From: PALSA-612 sp963711315
GTDB taxonomy: Bacteria > Actinomycetota > Thermoleophilia > Gaiellales > Gaiellaceae
Direction: 5' to 3'
DNA length: 64,000 nucleotides
Assembly (NCBI GenBank): GCA_963711315.1
Contig: CAVQDQ010000001.1
Coordinates: 248,001 to 312,000, forward strand
The stretch's first letter is position 1; each line of letters starts with the position of its first letter. Of the stretch, positions 32,142-41,932 are shown one piece after another. The translations under genes and the position numbers were made by a program. The notes below the pieces were generated by a model, which did not search any database, was not told the origin of the DNA, and saw only the letters and a list, made by a program, of their open reading frames with translations.

Positions 32142-32930
32142 CTAGCGGACGGTCTGCGGCACGGTGACGTGGTGCCCGACGAGCCTGGGCGAGCCGGTCT
32201 TGCCCTGCTTGCGGGCGTGGATGACCACGCGACCGTTCTCACGTTCGACCGAGTGGACGAGCCATGGCCTGCCGTCGACGCTCGACAGCTCGAGGCTCGC
32301 GCCCTCCCTTGGCGGCGCCCCGTGCCACACCCCGCGCCAGAGCTCGAGCCCGGCGCTCGACTCCTTGATCCAGACCGCGCCTGCGCCGATGCCGGCGTCA
32401 GCTGGCGCCGAACCCTGTTCGCGCCATAGCCGTTGGGGCTCGAAGCTCGGCTGCTCTCGCTGCGTGATCTCCCTGAGCGCCAAACGGAGCTCGTCCGGCG
32501 TGGGATTCCCCCAGTACCAGAACCCACACCAGACGGCGTGGATGCGCTGAAGCGAGTCGAGCACGAAGGTCATGGGCAGGTGCGGCCGGTGCCACTCGTC
32601 GGTCAGCTCCAGCAGGCCGAGCTCTTCGGCGATCGCGCGGTCCTCGTCGGAGAGGAAGGGAAAGGAGGCTCCGAGCCCGGCGCGGAGCGCGCCGTTGACG
32701 TACGGCTCGTCGACCGTCACGACGGCCAGCCGGCCGTACTCGCGCTGAATCTCCTCCTGCATCTCGACGAGCCCTCGCAGCCGGACCTGCTCCTTGGGGC
32801 ACCACCAGCCGCGCACGAAGCAGAGCACGAGCGGGTGCTCGTCGGCGATCGCGCTCAGCGCGAGCTGGGTGCCCGTGTGATCGGGAAGTGAGATGTCGGG
32901 GAACGGCTGCCCCGGATCGAGATCGGCCAT
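32142..32930 (-). CDS. AhpC/TSA-family peroxiredoxin-like protein with C-terminal extension
   Basis: The product has 262 residues from ATG 32930, with AAAGGAGCAG upstream. The N-terminal redoxin domain has FVRGWWCPKEQVRLRGLVEM, with the peroxidatic Cys at C44, and PFLSDEDRAIAEELGL and MTFVLDSLQRI. Residues after about 165 form an extension (WLVHSVERENGRVVIHARKQ) not found in standard Prx. It diverges from a cupin gene. In contrast to the Sec-type enzyme at 0.5-1 kb, this paralogue keeps Cys. Confidence 0.85.
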   Translation of the reverse strand: MADLDPGQPFPDISLPDHTGTQLALSAIADEHPLVLCFVRGWWCPKEQVRLRGLVEMQEEIQREYGRLAVVTVDEPYVNGALRAGLGASFPFLSDEDRAIAEELGLLELTDEWHRPHLPMTFVLDSLQRIHAVWCGFWYWGNPTPDELRLALREITQREQPSFEPQRLWREQGSAPADAGIGAGAVWIKESSAGLELWRGVWHGAPPREGASLELSSVDGRPWLVHSVERENGRVVIHARKQGKTGSPRLVGHHVTVPQTVR

Positions 32931-32992
32931 CGCTGCTCCTTTCTCTCGAGTACGTCCATGACATTCTTCCCAGGTCCAATCGGGAGGCATGC

Positions 32993-33379
32993 ATGGCAGA
33001 CCAGGGCGAGGGCTGGAAGGCGGCGGCGATCGACGAGATCCCGCCTGTCAAGCTCGACTGGCCGGCGACGTGGAAGTCGATCCGGCACCACTTCGGCATC
33101 ACCGCGTTCGGCGTCAACGCGGTCACGAAGGACGCGGGCAACGTGCTCATCCCCGAGCACGAGCACCGCGAGACGGGCGAGCAGGAGCTGTACATCATCC
33201 AGCGCGGGGCCGCGACCGCGACGCTGGATGGCGTGCAGGTGGACGTCCCCGCAGGCAGTGCTGTGGCAGTCGAGGGTCCTGTGGCGCGAAAGTTCGAGGC
33301 AACGAAGTCGCCCACGACACTCATCGTCGTCGGCGGAGTGCCTGGCAAGGCATACGAGGTGGGGGAGTGGGAGCAGTAG
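32993..33379 (+). CDS. Cupin-domain protein
   Basis: The product has 128 residues from ATG 32993, with GGGAGG upstream. The cupin core reads IPEHEHRETGEQELYIIQRG (metal-binding His, His and Glu) and then VDVPAGSAVAVEGPVARKFE. It is a single-domain beta-barrel of unknown activity. It is divergent from the Cys-peroxiredoxin gene and stops next to tRNA-Leu. Confidence 0.85.
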   Translation: MADQGEGWKAAAIDEIPPVKLDWPATWKSIRHHFGITAFGVNAVTKDAGNVLIPEHEHRETGEQELYIIQRGAATATLDGVQVDVPAGSAVAVEGPVARKFEATKSPTTLIVVGGVPGKAYEVGEWEQ

Positions 33380-33465
33380 TGCGGGCGAGAGGACTCGAAC
33401 CTCTAAGGGCCTTGCGGCCCAACGGGACCTAAACCCGCCGCGTCTACCAGTTCCGCCACGCCCGC
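33380..33465 (-). tRNA. tRNA-Leu (TAG)
   Basis: On the minus strand the 5' arm GCGGGCG pairs with CGCCCGC at the 3' end. The anticodon loop TTTAGGT gives TAG. A long variable arm (CGTTGGGCCGCAAGGCCC) is present as expected for Leu. Total length 86 nt. CCA is not encoded. Confidence 0.94.
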
Positions 33466-33495
33466 ACGGACTGGGAACAGCATACGGTCCGCGCG

Positions 33496-34122
33496 ATGAC
33501 GTCTGCCTTCGCCGCCGGCCTCGGGCTCGGCTTTCTCGTTGCCGCCCAGGTGGGGCCGATCTGGCTGCTCTGCGCGCGTTCGGTGCTGCGCGGCAGGGCC
33601 TCTATCGGGATCGCCATCGGCGCAGGCGCAGCGGTGATCGATGCGCTCTACGCTGCGCTCGGCGTGCTGGGTGCGAGTGCTCTGCTCGAGATCGACGCCC
33701 TCCGCATCACCTTCGGCGTCATCGGCGCGGGCTTCCTCGCCTACCTCGGAGCGCGGACCCTGTTGAGCGCCTACCGGATCCGGCTGGGCGGTGAGGTTGC
33801 CGAGGAAGTATCCACGCCGCGTCGCGCGTTTCTCACGTCGCTCGCGGCCACCGCGTCCAACCCGATGACGATCGCCTCCTGGGCGGCGATCTTCACTGCT
33901 GCGTCGACCGCGGACCTCGTCGGCACAGGCTTCACCGCCTCCGCGCTGGTCGGCGGCGTCGCCGTTGGCACGTTCGCGTGGTTCCTCGCGCTCTCGCTCG
34001 GCCTCTCACTCGCGCGCCGCCGCGTGGGCGAACGGCTCCTCATCGTGGTGGATGTCGTGTCGGGCGTTGCGTTGCTCGGCTTCGCCGCGCTACTTGGTTG
34101 GCGCACCGTCGCCGATAGCTGA
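33496..34122 (+). CDS. LysE-family amino-acid exporter
   Basis: The product has 208 residues and six membrane segments. LysE/RhtB features are AAQVGPIWLLCARSVLRGRA, IAIGAGAAVIDALYAALGVL, GFLAYLGARTLLSAYR, and FLTSLAATASNPMTIASWAA. It probably exports an amino acid. TACGGT (33483-33488) ends 7 nt before the ATG, suggesting a leaderless mRNA. Confidence 0.9.
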   Translation: MTSAFAAGLGLGFLVAAQVGPIWLLCARSVLRGRASIGIAIGAGAAVIDALYAALGVLGASALLEIDALRITFGVIGAGFLAYLGARTLLSAYRIRLGGEVAEEVSTPRRAFLTSLAATASNPMTIASWAAIFTAASTADLVGTGFTASALVGGVAVGTFAWFLALSLGLSLARRRVGERLLIVVDVVSGVALLGFAALLGWRTVADS

Positions 34123-34156
34123 ATGCTCTTCCCGGCGTCGCGGTTCCGGTCCGGCG

Positions 34157-35871
34157 CTAGCCTCGCGTGGCGTCTCCGACGCTTGCCGTCGGCCGCGACT
34201 CGAGCTCATCGAGGCGCTTGCCCATGACACTCTCGGCCGTCGTCGATGAGCGCATGTCGCCGCTCACTGCGGCGATGAACACGTCGCGACTGAGCGAGTA
34301 GATCTCGGCATCAGTCCGCGCGACGCAGCTCGCGGTGCGCGGTACGTCGCGGAGCAGGGCGATCTCGCCGAAGTAATCGCTCGCGCCGAGAGTACTCACT
34401 CTCGATCCACCGTGGATGACGTCGATCTCTCCTGAAGCGATGACGTAGAAGCGATCGCCTGTTTCACCCTCTTCCACCACCGTCGTACCGGCTGCCACGC
34501 GCATCGGCTCTAGCCGCGCGGCGAGCCGCTCCATTGTCGTCGGAGGCAACAGAGAGAAGAGTGGAACCTCCGCCACCAGCCCGAGCTCTCGCTCGGGCAC
34601 CTCCACGGTGGCATCGATCCGTCGCAGACCGGGGAACGACAGCAAGGTGAGGAAGGGCAGGATCACACCCGAAACGACGAGTGCTTCGCGGATCCCGAGC
34701 TCCTCGACGAGCACCGAACCGAGCACCGAGCCTGACCGCTGTGGTCAGGGCGACACCGATCTCGAAGCACGCCGAACACGCGACCGAGCAGGTGCTCGTC
34801 CACCGTGCGTTGGAGCAGCGTGTAGCCCGAGACGTCGAGTAGCGCGTTGCCGATGCCGACGATGCCGAGGCACACGAGAGCCCATCCCGCCCGCGGCCAC
34901 ACGCCGATGAGCGCGATGGGCGCGCCCCAGAGCACGAGCCCGGCTCCGAAGACCCCCGCCAGACGTCGCCTGGCGACGAGCCCTACCGCCGCAATCCCAC
35001 CGGCGAGGCCGCCGGCGCCGAGCGCGGCGTTCAGCCAGCCGACGCCAGCCTCGCCCATGCCGAGCAGCTCGATCGAAGCGACGACCAGAAGGACGTTCAA
35101 CAGGCCCCGCACCATCGTCTGCGAGTTGAAGAGCAGCACGATCCGCCTGGGGCCCGGCTCGCGGCGCAGCGTGCGTACGCCGCCGAGCAACTCATCTCGT
35201 AGGCTGCGCTCGACGCGTCTGCGCTGCCCGCGGATATCGCCCTCGCGCCGGATGCCGCCCACGAGCACGGCGCAGACGACATTGATGGCTGCCGCCGCGG
35301 CAACGCCCACGTCGACGCCTGCGGTGGCGGCAAGGACGCCGCCGAGTCACGGGGCCGGCGAGGGTACCGAGACCCTCCAACGTGCTCGAGGACACGTTTG
35401 TGGCGACGAGCTCCCGCGGTGTGCGGGCCAGCATCGGCACGAGCGACATCACCGCCGGGCGGAACCGGCGAACTGACAACCGCTGCCAGTCCCGCGAGCG
35501 CGAAGACGACCACGCGGGAAGCGCCGGTCGCCAGAGCCGTCGCCATGATGAGGAACAGCGACGTGCGTGCGGCATAGACCGCGAACAGACACTCGCTGGC
35601 GCGCGTACCGGTCGGTCAGCATGCCGGCGAACGGCAGCGCGATCGCCGCAGGCACCATGCGAGCAAGCCCGAGGACGCCCAGTCCGACTGCGCCTGCCTC
35701 CTGGAACGCGTAGATGGACAGCGCCACGAAGTACGTCCACTCGCCCAGGTGGTAGCCGGCCCACGAAAGCTCGAGCCTGCGCAGCTGAGGGTTGCGGAAC
35801 ACGTCGGCCAGCGTGGCCAGCCGCTCGCTGGTACGGATCATCGCATTCCGCACCAGTCGAGCATCCCACAC
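34157..35871 (-). pseudogene. Decayed MFS transporter fused to a cyclic-nucleotide-binding domain
   Basis: Pieces in different frames join in order. The N-terminus is in one frame (LSWAGYHLGEWTYFVALSIY, then AGMLTDRYARQRV). Next come SRVVVFALAGLAAVVSS, then AVMSLVPMLARTPRELVATN and STLEGLGTLAGPV, then VAAAAAINVVCAVLVGGIRR through LLQRTVDEHLLGRVFGVL. The C-terminal frame holds a complete cNMP-binding domain (VVEEGETGDRFYVIASGEID; YFGEIALLRDVPRTASCVA). I count at least four breaks, near 35595, 35475, 35345 and 34735. That density is far above the rest of the window, so a true pseudogene is likelier here than elsewhere. The intact architecture would be a 12-TM permease with a C-terminal cyclic-nucleotide sensor. 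Confidence 0.7.
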
Positions 35872-35904
35872 GTTGCGCGGTCAATGAAAAGGGCTTCTGG
35901 TTGA

Positions 35905-37257
35905 ATGGCTCGCGTGGACGCGACGGTCGAGCGGCTCCCCGAGGACAAGGTTCGCCTTTCTGTGGCGGTGCCTCGCCACGACCTCGAGCATGCGGTAGAG
36001 CACGCCACTTCCGACCTGGCCGAGTCGGTCAAGATCCCCGGCTTCCGCAAGGGCAAGGTGCCGACGCAGGTGCTCGTCGCGCGGATCGGCAAGGAGCGGG
36101 TGATGGACGAGGCGATCTCGAGCCACATCGGCGGCTGGTTCCGGAATGCCGCCACGAGCGCGCGCATCCATCCGATCGCTCAGCCTGACTACGAGTACGA
36201 GCTGCCCGAGTCGGCCGAGCGCCCGTTCAGCTTCACGGCCACCGTCGCCGTACAGCCGAAGGTCGAGCTGCCTGACTGGACGACGCTCGAGGTGCCGCGC
36301 CCCGACGCCGAGGTGCCCGGAGAGCTGATCGACGCGGAGATCGACGCACTGCGAGACTCGATCGCCGAGCTGTCGCCGGTCGAAGGCCGCGCTGCCCGCG
36401 ACGGCGACGTCGTCGTCGTGGACGTCGTCAGCCCGTCAGGGGAGGCGCGCCGCGACATGGTCGTCGAGCTCGGCACGGGCCGCATGGTCGACGAGCTCGA
36501 GGATGCGCTCACGGGCATGTCGCCGGGAGACACGAAGGACGTCGAGCACGAGCTGGCCGACGGGTCGACCGCACAGCTCACGGTCACGCTCAACGAGATC
36601 AAGGAGAAGGTGCTGCCGCCGGCCGACGACGACCTGGCGCGCGCCGCGAGCGAGTTCGACACGCTCGCCGAGCTGCGCGGCGACATCGAGGAGCGCCTGC
36701 GGGATCAGATCTCTGCGGAGATCGAATCCGGCTTCCGGGCCGCCGCCGCGGACACGCTCGTCCAGGCGTCCGGCGTCCAGCCGTCGGGCCCGCTGGTCGA
36801 CTCGCGCGCGAACGAGCTGCTCTCTGGCTTCTTGCGCACGCTCGAGACCCGCGGCATCTCACCGGAGACCTACCTCATGGCGTCGAACCAGACGCCCGAC
36901 CAGCTCCGCGACCAGCTGCGTGCAGAGGCCGCGCTCTCCGTCGCCCGCGAGCTCGTGCTCGATGCCGTGGCGGAACAGCTCGGCATCGAAGTGTCGGACG
37001 AGGAGATCGAAGCAGTGCTGCGGGAGCAGGGCGAGTCGGAGGAGACGGTGGCCGAGGTGATGGCATCGCCGATCCGCGACTCGATCCGCGAGGATCTCCG
37101 ACTGCGACAGGCCCTCGACCGCGTGACTGCCGAAGTGAAGCCGATCCCGCTCGACCTCGCCGCCGCGCGCGAGAAGCTCTGGACGCCGGAGCAGGAGAAG
37201 GCCCCGCAAGAGACAACGTTATGGACCAGGAACCCAGGGAGTAAGGAGACCGAGTGA
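35905..37257 (+). CDS. tig: Trigger factor
   Basis: The product has 450 residues. The ribosome-binding signature IPGFRKGKVP lies near residue 45. A PPIase-like middle domain follows (RDGDVVVVDVVSPSGEARRD; MVDELEDALTGMSPGDTK), then the long helical C-terminal chaperone domain. It binds nascent chains at the exit tunnel. Its stop overlaps the clpP start (GTGA), giving the conserved tig-clpP-clpX order. Confidence 0.95.
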   Translation: MARVDATVERLPEDKVRLSVAVPRHDLEHAVEHATSDLAESVKIPGFRKGKVPTQVLVARIGKERVMDEAISSHIGGWFRNAATSARIHPIAQPDYEYELPESAERPFSFTATVAVQPKVELPDWTTLEVPRPDAEVPGELIDAEIDALRDSIAELSPVEGRAARDGDVVVVDVVSPSGEARRDMVVELGTGRMVDELEDALTGMSPGDTKDVEHELADGSTAQLTVTLNEIKEKVLPPADDDLARAASEFDTLAELRGDIEERLRDQISAEIESGFRAAAADTLVQASGVQPSGPLVDSRANELLSGFLRTLETRGISPETYLMASNQTPDQLRDQLRAEAALSVARELVLDAVAEQLGIEVSDEEIEAVLREQGESEETVAEVMASPIRDSIREDLRLRQALDRVTAEVKPIPLDLAAAREKLWTPEQEKAPQETTLWTRNPGSKETE

Positions 37258-37838
37258 GCCCACTCATACCGATGGTCATCGAGCAGACGTCGCGCGGCGA
37301 GCGCGCCTTCGACATCTACTCGCGTCTGCTCAACGAGCGCATCATCTTCCTCGGCACGCCGATCGACGACCAGATCGCGAACCTCATCGTCGCCCAGCTG
37401 CTCCACCTGGAGTCCGAGGACCCGGACAAGGACATTTCCATCTACATCAACTCGCCGGGCGGGATCGTCTACGCCGGCCTCGCCATCTACGACACCATGC
37501 AGTTCATCAGGCCTGACGTGCAGACGACGTGCGTGGGCATGGCGATGTCGATGGGCGCGGTCGTGCTCGCCGGCGGCACGCCGGGCAAGCGCCAGGCGCT
37601 ACCGCACTCGAAGATCCTGATCCATCAGGGCTCGGCCGGCTTCTCCGGGCAGCCGACGGAGATCGAGATCCAGGCCAAAGAGGTAATCAGCCTGAAGCGG
37701 CTAATGGAGGAGATCATGGCCAAGCACACGGGCCAGGACATCGAGAAGATCGCCAAGGACATGGACCGTGACTACTACATGACCGCCGAGGAGTCGAAGG
37801 AGTACGGCATCATCGACACGGTCATCGAGCATCACTAG
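37254..37838 (+). CDS. clpP: ATP-dependent Clp protease proteolytic subunit
   Basis: The product has 194 residues from GTG 37254. The catalytic triad is Ser99 (VGMAMSMGAVVLAGG), His124 (SKILIHQGSAGFSG) and Asp173 (MDRDYYMTAEESKEYG). The IYINSPGG element binds the substrate main chain. It forms the tetradecameric chamber fed by ClpX. The start overlaps the tig stop by 4 nt, and clpX follows after 47 bp. Confidence 0.96.
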   Translation: MSPLIPMVIEQTSRGERAFDIYSRLLNERIIFLGTPIDDQIANLIVAQLLHLESEDPDKDISIYINSPGGIVYAGLAIYDTMQFIRPDVQTTCVGMAMSMGAVVLAGGTPGKRQALPHSKILIHQGSAGFSGQPTEIEIQAKEVISLKRLMEEIMAKHTGQDIEKIAKDMDRDYYMTAEESKEYGIIDTVIEHH

Positions 37839-37885
37839 AACGAGCACTGGCGGAAACGGACGATCCGAGGTACAAGGAGACAGGG

Positions 37886-39157
<1,272 letters not shown>

Positions 39158-39184
39158 CGTCGTCGCCTGCGCGCCGGTATCTAG

Positions 39185-39648
39185 CTAGACCTGCTGGGGC
39201 AGGAGCACGAGGCGAACCGATCCGCGGCGCGCGCCGTTCGGCTCGTACCGCGTGAGGAGCACCTCGTGGAACTTGGCGACGACGCGAATGTGTATGTGAC
39301 CCGGGCGGCCTTCGTACGACACGGGTATGGCCCCTCGAAGCGGAAGCGCCCCTGGGCGTTCGTCCGCACCGATCCGCTCGTCGAGCGTGTGTACAGACCC
39401 TGCTTGTTGGACTGCCAGAACTCGACCCGCGCCCCGCGGATCGGCTTGCAGTCGAGTGCCGACAACACGACGCCCGTCAGGACGTGACCGGTTCCGATCT
39501 TCGCGCGCAGAGGCGGCGTTACCCGGCCGAAGGGGCCGAATGCATCTTCGGGGGTCGGCTTGCAGCCGGCTTTAGGCGCGGAGCTCGCGGCACCGGCGAG
39601 GAGCGCGAAGCCGCTCAGGGCCACTGTTATGAGGAGCGCCGTCCTCAC
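39185..39648 (-). CDS. Secreted intradiol dioxygenase-like protein (frameshifted)
   Basis: GTG 39648 starts a signal peptide (VRTALLITVALSGFALLAGA). The next part shows the dioxygenase beta-sandwich: GHVLTGVVLSALDCKPIRGA, VEFWQSNKQGLYT, and GRFRFEGPYP. After a one-base break near 39325 the second frame gives SYEGRPGHIHIRVVAKFHEV and NGARRGSVRLVLLPQQV, ending at TAG 39185. The Tyr in PYP and the H-I-H motif are ferric ligands in intradiol dioxygenases. Joined length is about 155 residues, similar to the exported single-domain members. Substrate unknown. Confidence 0.7.
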
Positions 39649-39664
39649 GTCCTGAGTGTACGGG

Positions 39665-40516
39665 CTACCAGGGAACGGGCCGGCCGAGCAGCCGCTCGAG
39701 ACGCTCGCGGTCGGCGTCGAACGCATTCCGCAGGCGCGCTCGCAGTGCAGGATCCAGGGGCGGCTTCTGGCCGCGTTGCAGGACGAGGTTCTCGACCCAC
39801 GTGCGGAATGGCTCGCGGAAAACGGCGCGGCCGCCTGCACGCGCTCTTGGTGACGCCATCAGCCGCGCCGCCACGCGGTTGCGCGGCTGCGCGAAGACGT
39901 TGTGGGTGCCGGGCGAGGTCTGCCGCGCAACGTCGGGATCGACGCCGAGGAAATCGAAGATCGATGCCGCCTCTGCCTCTGGATCGGCGTGGAGATCCTC
40001 GAGAAAGCCGACGCGAGTGGCATCGCCGAACACGTCGAGGAATCGCGCCACGTGCTGCGAGTAGAAGCCGAGGTAGACGTGCTTCCTGGCCGGATCCGCG
40101 CCGACGGCCAACTGCGAGTCGTCTAGTTGGTCGTCCACCACTTCCGCGAAGGAGCGGCTTTCGATGCCGAACTTCACGTCGTGCCAGTACGACGAGTACG
40201 CCCGCTCTACCGGGTCGCGCAGGGCGATCATGATTCGCGCGTTCGGCACCCTCGCCTTGATCAGGCCAGGGGTCGTCGGGTCCGAGAAGTACCTCCCGCT
40301 GGCCTCGCCGAGCCACGTCTCGTCGCTTGCGCCTGCGAAGAGGCCGAGGTACGCGTCCTCGGACGGCACCTGCACCGGCGGCGTAGGGTCGAGGAAGAAG
40401 TTCGGCTCCTTCTCCGGCGACATGAACACGTCGGGATGCTGGTCGAGATAGCGCCACAGCGTCGTCGTGCCGCCCTTCGGCGCGCCAACGATGAAGAGGT
40501 TCGGCCAGCGGGGCAC
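39665..40516 (-). CDS. Sulfotransferase (heparan N-sulfotransferase-like)
   Basis: The product has 283 residues from GTG 40516 (VPRWPNLFIVGAPK). A TTG at 40543 is the alternative, but TGTATTAAT just upstream of the GTG looks like an extended -10. The 5'-phosphosulfate loop is GAPKGGTTTLWRYLDQHPDV, and the 3'-phosphate site is IALRDPVERAYSSYWHDV. PEKEPNFFLD is also typical. It transfers sulfate from PAPS to a carbohydrate or other acceptor; the acceptor is unknown. Confidence 0.87.
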   Translation of the reverse strand: MPRWPNLFIVGAPKGGTTTLWRYLDQHPDVFMSPEKEPNFFLDPTPPVQVPSEDAYLGLFAGASDETWLGEASGRYFSDPTTPGLIKARVPNARIMIALRDPVERAYSSYWHDVKFGIESRSFAEVVDDQLDDSQLAVGADPARKHVYLGFYSQHVARFLDVFGDATRVGFLEDLHADPEAEAASIFDFLGVDPDVARQTSPGTHNVFAQPRNRVAARLMASPRARAGGRAVFREPFRTWVENLVLQRGQKPPLDPALRARLRNAFDADRERLERLLGRPVPW

Positions 40517-40551
40517 GCCGGCGATTAATACAAATGAACTCAAGTCAGTGA

Positions 40552-40836
40552 TTGCGCAGTCGAGGCAACGTGATGAGCCGGGGCGCGAAGGCTCTCCTGC
40601 CGCTAGTCCCGCCTCTGCGCCCCCACCTAAATCTCCCCGCAGCGCCGTTCCGCCAAACGAGCTGGGTGCTCGACTCAGTCCGATCCGGCGCGATGCCGTG
40701 CGTTCGGCTCGGCCGGTGTGTCCGTTTCCAGTGGGGGGAGGTAGAGCGATGGCTGGAAGAGTGCAAGCAACCGGGGCGAGCCATCTGGCCCCACGTCGAC
40801 GACGCCGTGAAGGCGGCTAAAGGACGTCCACCGTGA
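40552..40836 (+). CDS. Excisionase-like helix-turn-helix protein, probably a remnant
   Basis: The frame codes for 94 residues. The second half, SWVLDSVRSGAMPCVRLGRC followed by VRFQWGEVERWLEECKQPGR, matches the recognition half of phage/ICE excisionase-family wHTH proteins ('R-SG-IP-VRLGR-VRF...WL'). The first half (LPLVPPLRPHLNLPAAPFRQ) is Pro-rich and lacks the expected first helix, so the gene looks truncated or frameshifted. No integrase is next to it. The flanking region 40837-40969 holds a palindromic repeat and nothing else recognisable. Confidence 0.5.
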   Translation: MRSRGNVMSRGAKALLPLVPPLRPHLNLPAAPFRQTSWVLDSVRSGAMPCVRLGRCVRFQWGEVERWLEECKQPGRAIWPHVDDAVKAAKGRPP

Positions 40837-40935
40837 CCGCGCTCGCACGTGACGGCTACGAGGAGCGGCTGGCCACATGGACTGTCGTGTTCCCAATTGA
40901 TGGCTTCCCAAACGTGCACGTTAAGTCTCTTTGTA

Positions 40936-40966
40936 GACATGACCGGTGCCTGGCACCGGACATGTC
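40936..40966. repeat. REP-like palindrome at the 3' end of gntR
   Basis: GACATG-A-CCGGTGCC-T-GGCACCGG-A-CATGTC is a near-perfect palindrome 3 bp from the gntR stop. Its GGTGCC/GGCACC core is shared with the REP repeats at 7.4 and 26.1 kb, but the rest differs. Confidence 0.55.
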
Positions 40967-40969
40967 CGC

Positions 40970-41689
40970 TTAGGCCGAGCGGAGGGCGGGCTCGCGGCCG
41001 CGGACGTAATCGAGGATTGCGTCGAGCAGCTCCCACGAGTGGAGCACGTGCTCGCGCGCGAGCACGCGAGCGCCCCCGGCGCTGCCGGCGGCGATCGCCT
41101 CGCGGATCGCCCGGTGTTCGCGATCGTTCCGCTCGTAGAGCTCGTCGAGCTCGGCGCGTGCCACCCAGGTGATCTGGCCGACGAACGTGCGCCGCGAGCT
41201 CTTCGCCAGCCGCTCGAGGTATGGCGTCTCGGCAGCCGCGTAGATCACGTCGTGGAAGCCGTAGTTGGCATGCATCCACTCGACGGCCAGCGGACTGTCC
41301 TCTACGCCGCTGCGCGCCTTCTTCCGCAAGGCGACGGTCAGCTCCGAGAAGCGCTGCTCCGCCGCATCGAGCGCGGCGAGCCGTTCAGGCGTCATCCGCG
41401 GAACGGCGAGCTGAGTGGCCAGGCTCTCCAGCTCGGCCCGGACGAGAAACGCTTCGCGAAGCTCGTCGCGCGAGAGCGTGCGCACGCGCACACCGCGGTT
41501 CGGCGTGAACGAGACGAGCCCGTGCGCGGCCAGCCGCCGCAGCGCCTCCCGGATCGGCGTGCGGCTGACGCCGAACCGCTCGGACAGCTGTTCCTGGCGC
41601 AGCACGCTGCCGGCCTCGATCCGCCCGGAGACGATGTCGTCCTCGAGCTCGAGGGCGATCTCGTCTGCCTTGGTGCCCTCCGCTTCCAC
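40970..41689 (-). CDS. GntR-family transcriptional regulator, FadR/FCD subfamily
   Basis: The product has 239 residues from GTG 41689. The N-terminal winged helix reads LELEDDIVSGRIEAGSVLRQ, then LSERFGVSRTPIREALRRLA and GLVSFTPNRGVRVRT. The helical FCD domain follows (FLVRAELESLATQLAVPRMT; NYGFHDVIYAAAETPYLERL), with Asp/His residues for a metal-bound ligand. It starts 6 nt after the small gene that follows aceA, so it is in the aceA operon. It probably regulates the operon in response to an organic acid, with the GGATCC boxes upstream of aceA as candidate operators. Confidence 0.92.
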   Translation of the reverse strand: MEAEGTKADEIALELEDDIVSGRIEAGSVLRQEQLSERFGVSRTPIREALRRLAAHGLVSFTPNRGVRVRTLSRDELREAFLVRAELESLATQLAVPRMTPERLAALDAAEQRFSELTVALRKKARSGVEDSPLAVEWMHANYGFHDVIYAAAETPYLERLAKSSRRTFVGQITWVARAELDELYERNDREHRAIREAIAAGSAGGARVLAREHVLHSWELLDAILDYVRGREPALRSA

Positions 41690-41695
41690 GAACGC

Positions 41696-41932
41696 CTAGG
41701 AGCCGGGCGGCGACAGGACGAAGTGCTTCTCGTCGACCTGCAGCGGCACGAACGGCAGCCCACGCTCGGCCGTCCAGTCCTCGACCGCATGCTCCACGAG
41801 GGTGAGGTCGTCGGCCACCGCGGTCAGGCGATAGGGATCGGAGAGCACGTTGGCCACGATGCCCTGCGCCGTCAACGACCGCGCGAGATCCTCCGCGTCG
41901 GAGCTCCTGGTCACCTCGATGTGAACCTTCAT
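41696..41932 (-). CDS. Small hypothetical protein in the aceA operon
   Basis: The product has 78 residues (MKVHIEVTRSSDAEDLARSL; TLVEHAVEDWTAERGLPFVP; VDEKHFVLSPPGS). The ATG at 41932 overlaps the aceA stop (ATGA), so it is translationally coupled. It has an alternating beta/alpha pattern without cysteines or membrane segments. I do not recognise the family; its position between aceA and gntR suggests a role tied to the glyoxylate shunt. Confidence 0.7.
   Translation of the reverse strand: MKVHIEVTRSSDAEDLARSLTAQGIVANVLSDPYRLTAVADDLTLVEHAVEDWTAERGLPFVPLQVDEKHFVLSPPGS

Noticed and set aside
40837..40935. An integrase fragment after the excisionase-like gene
   Set aside because: The translated frames (VTALARDGYEERLATW and others) show no tyrosine or serine recombinase motif.
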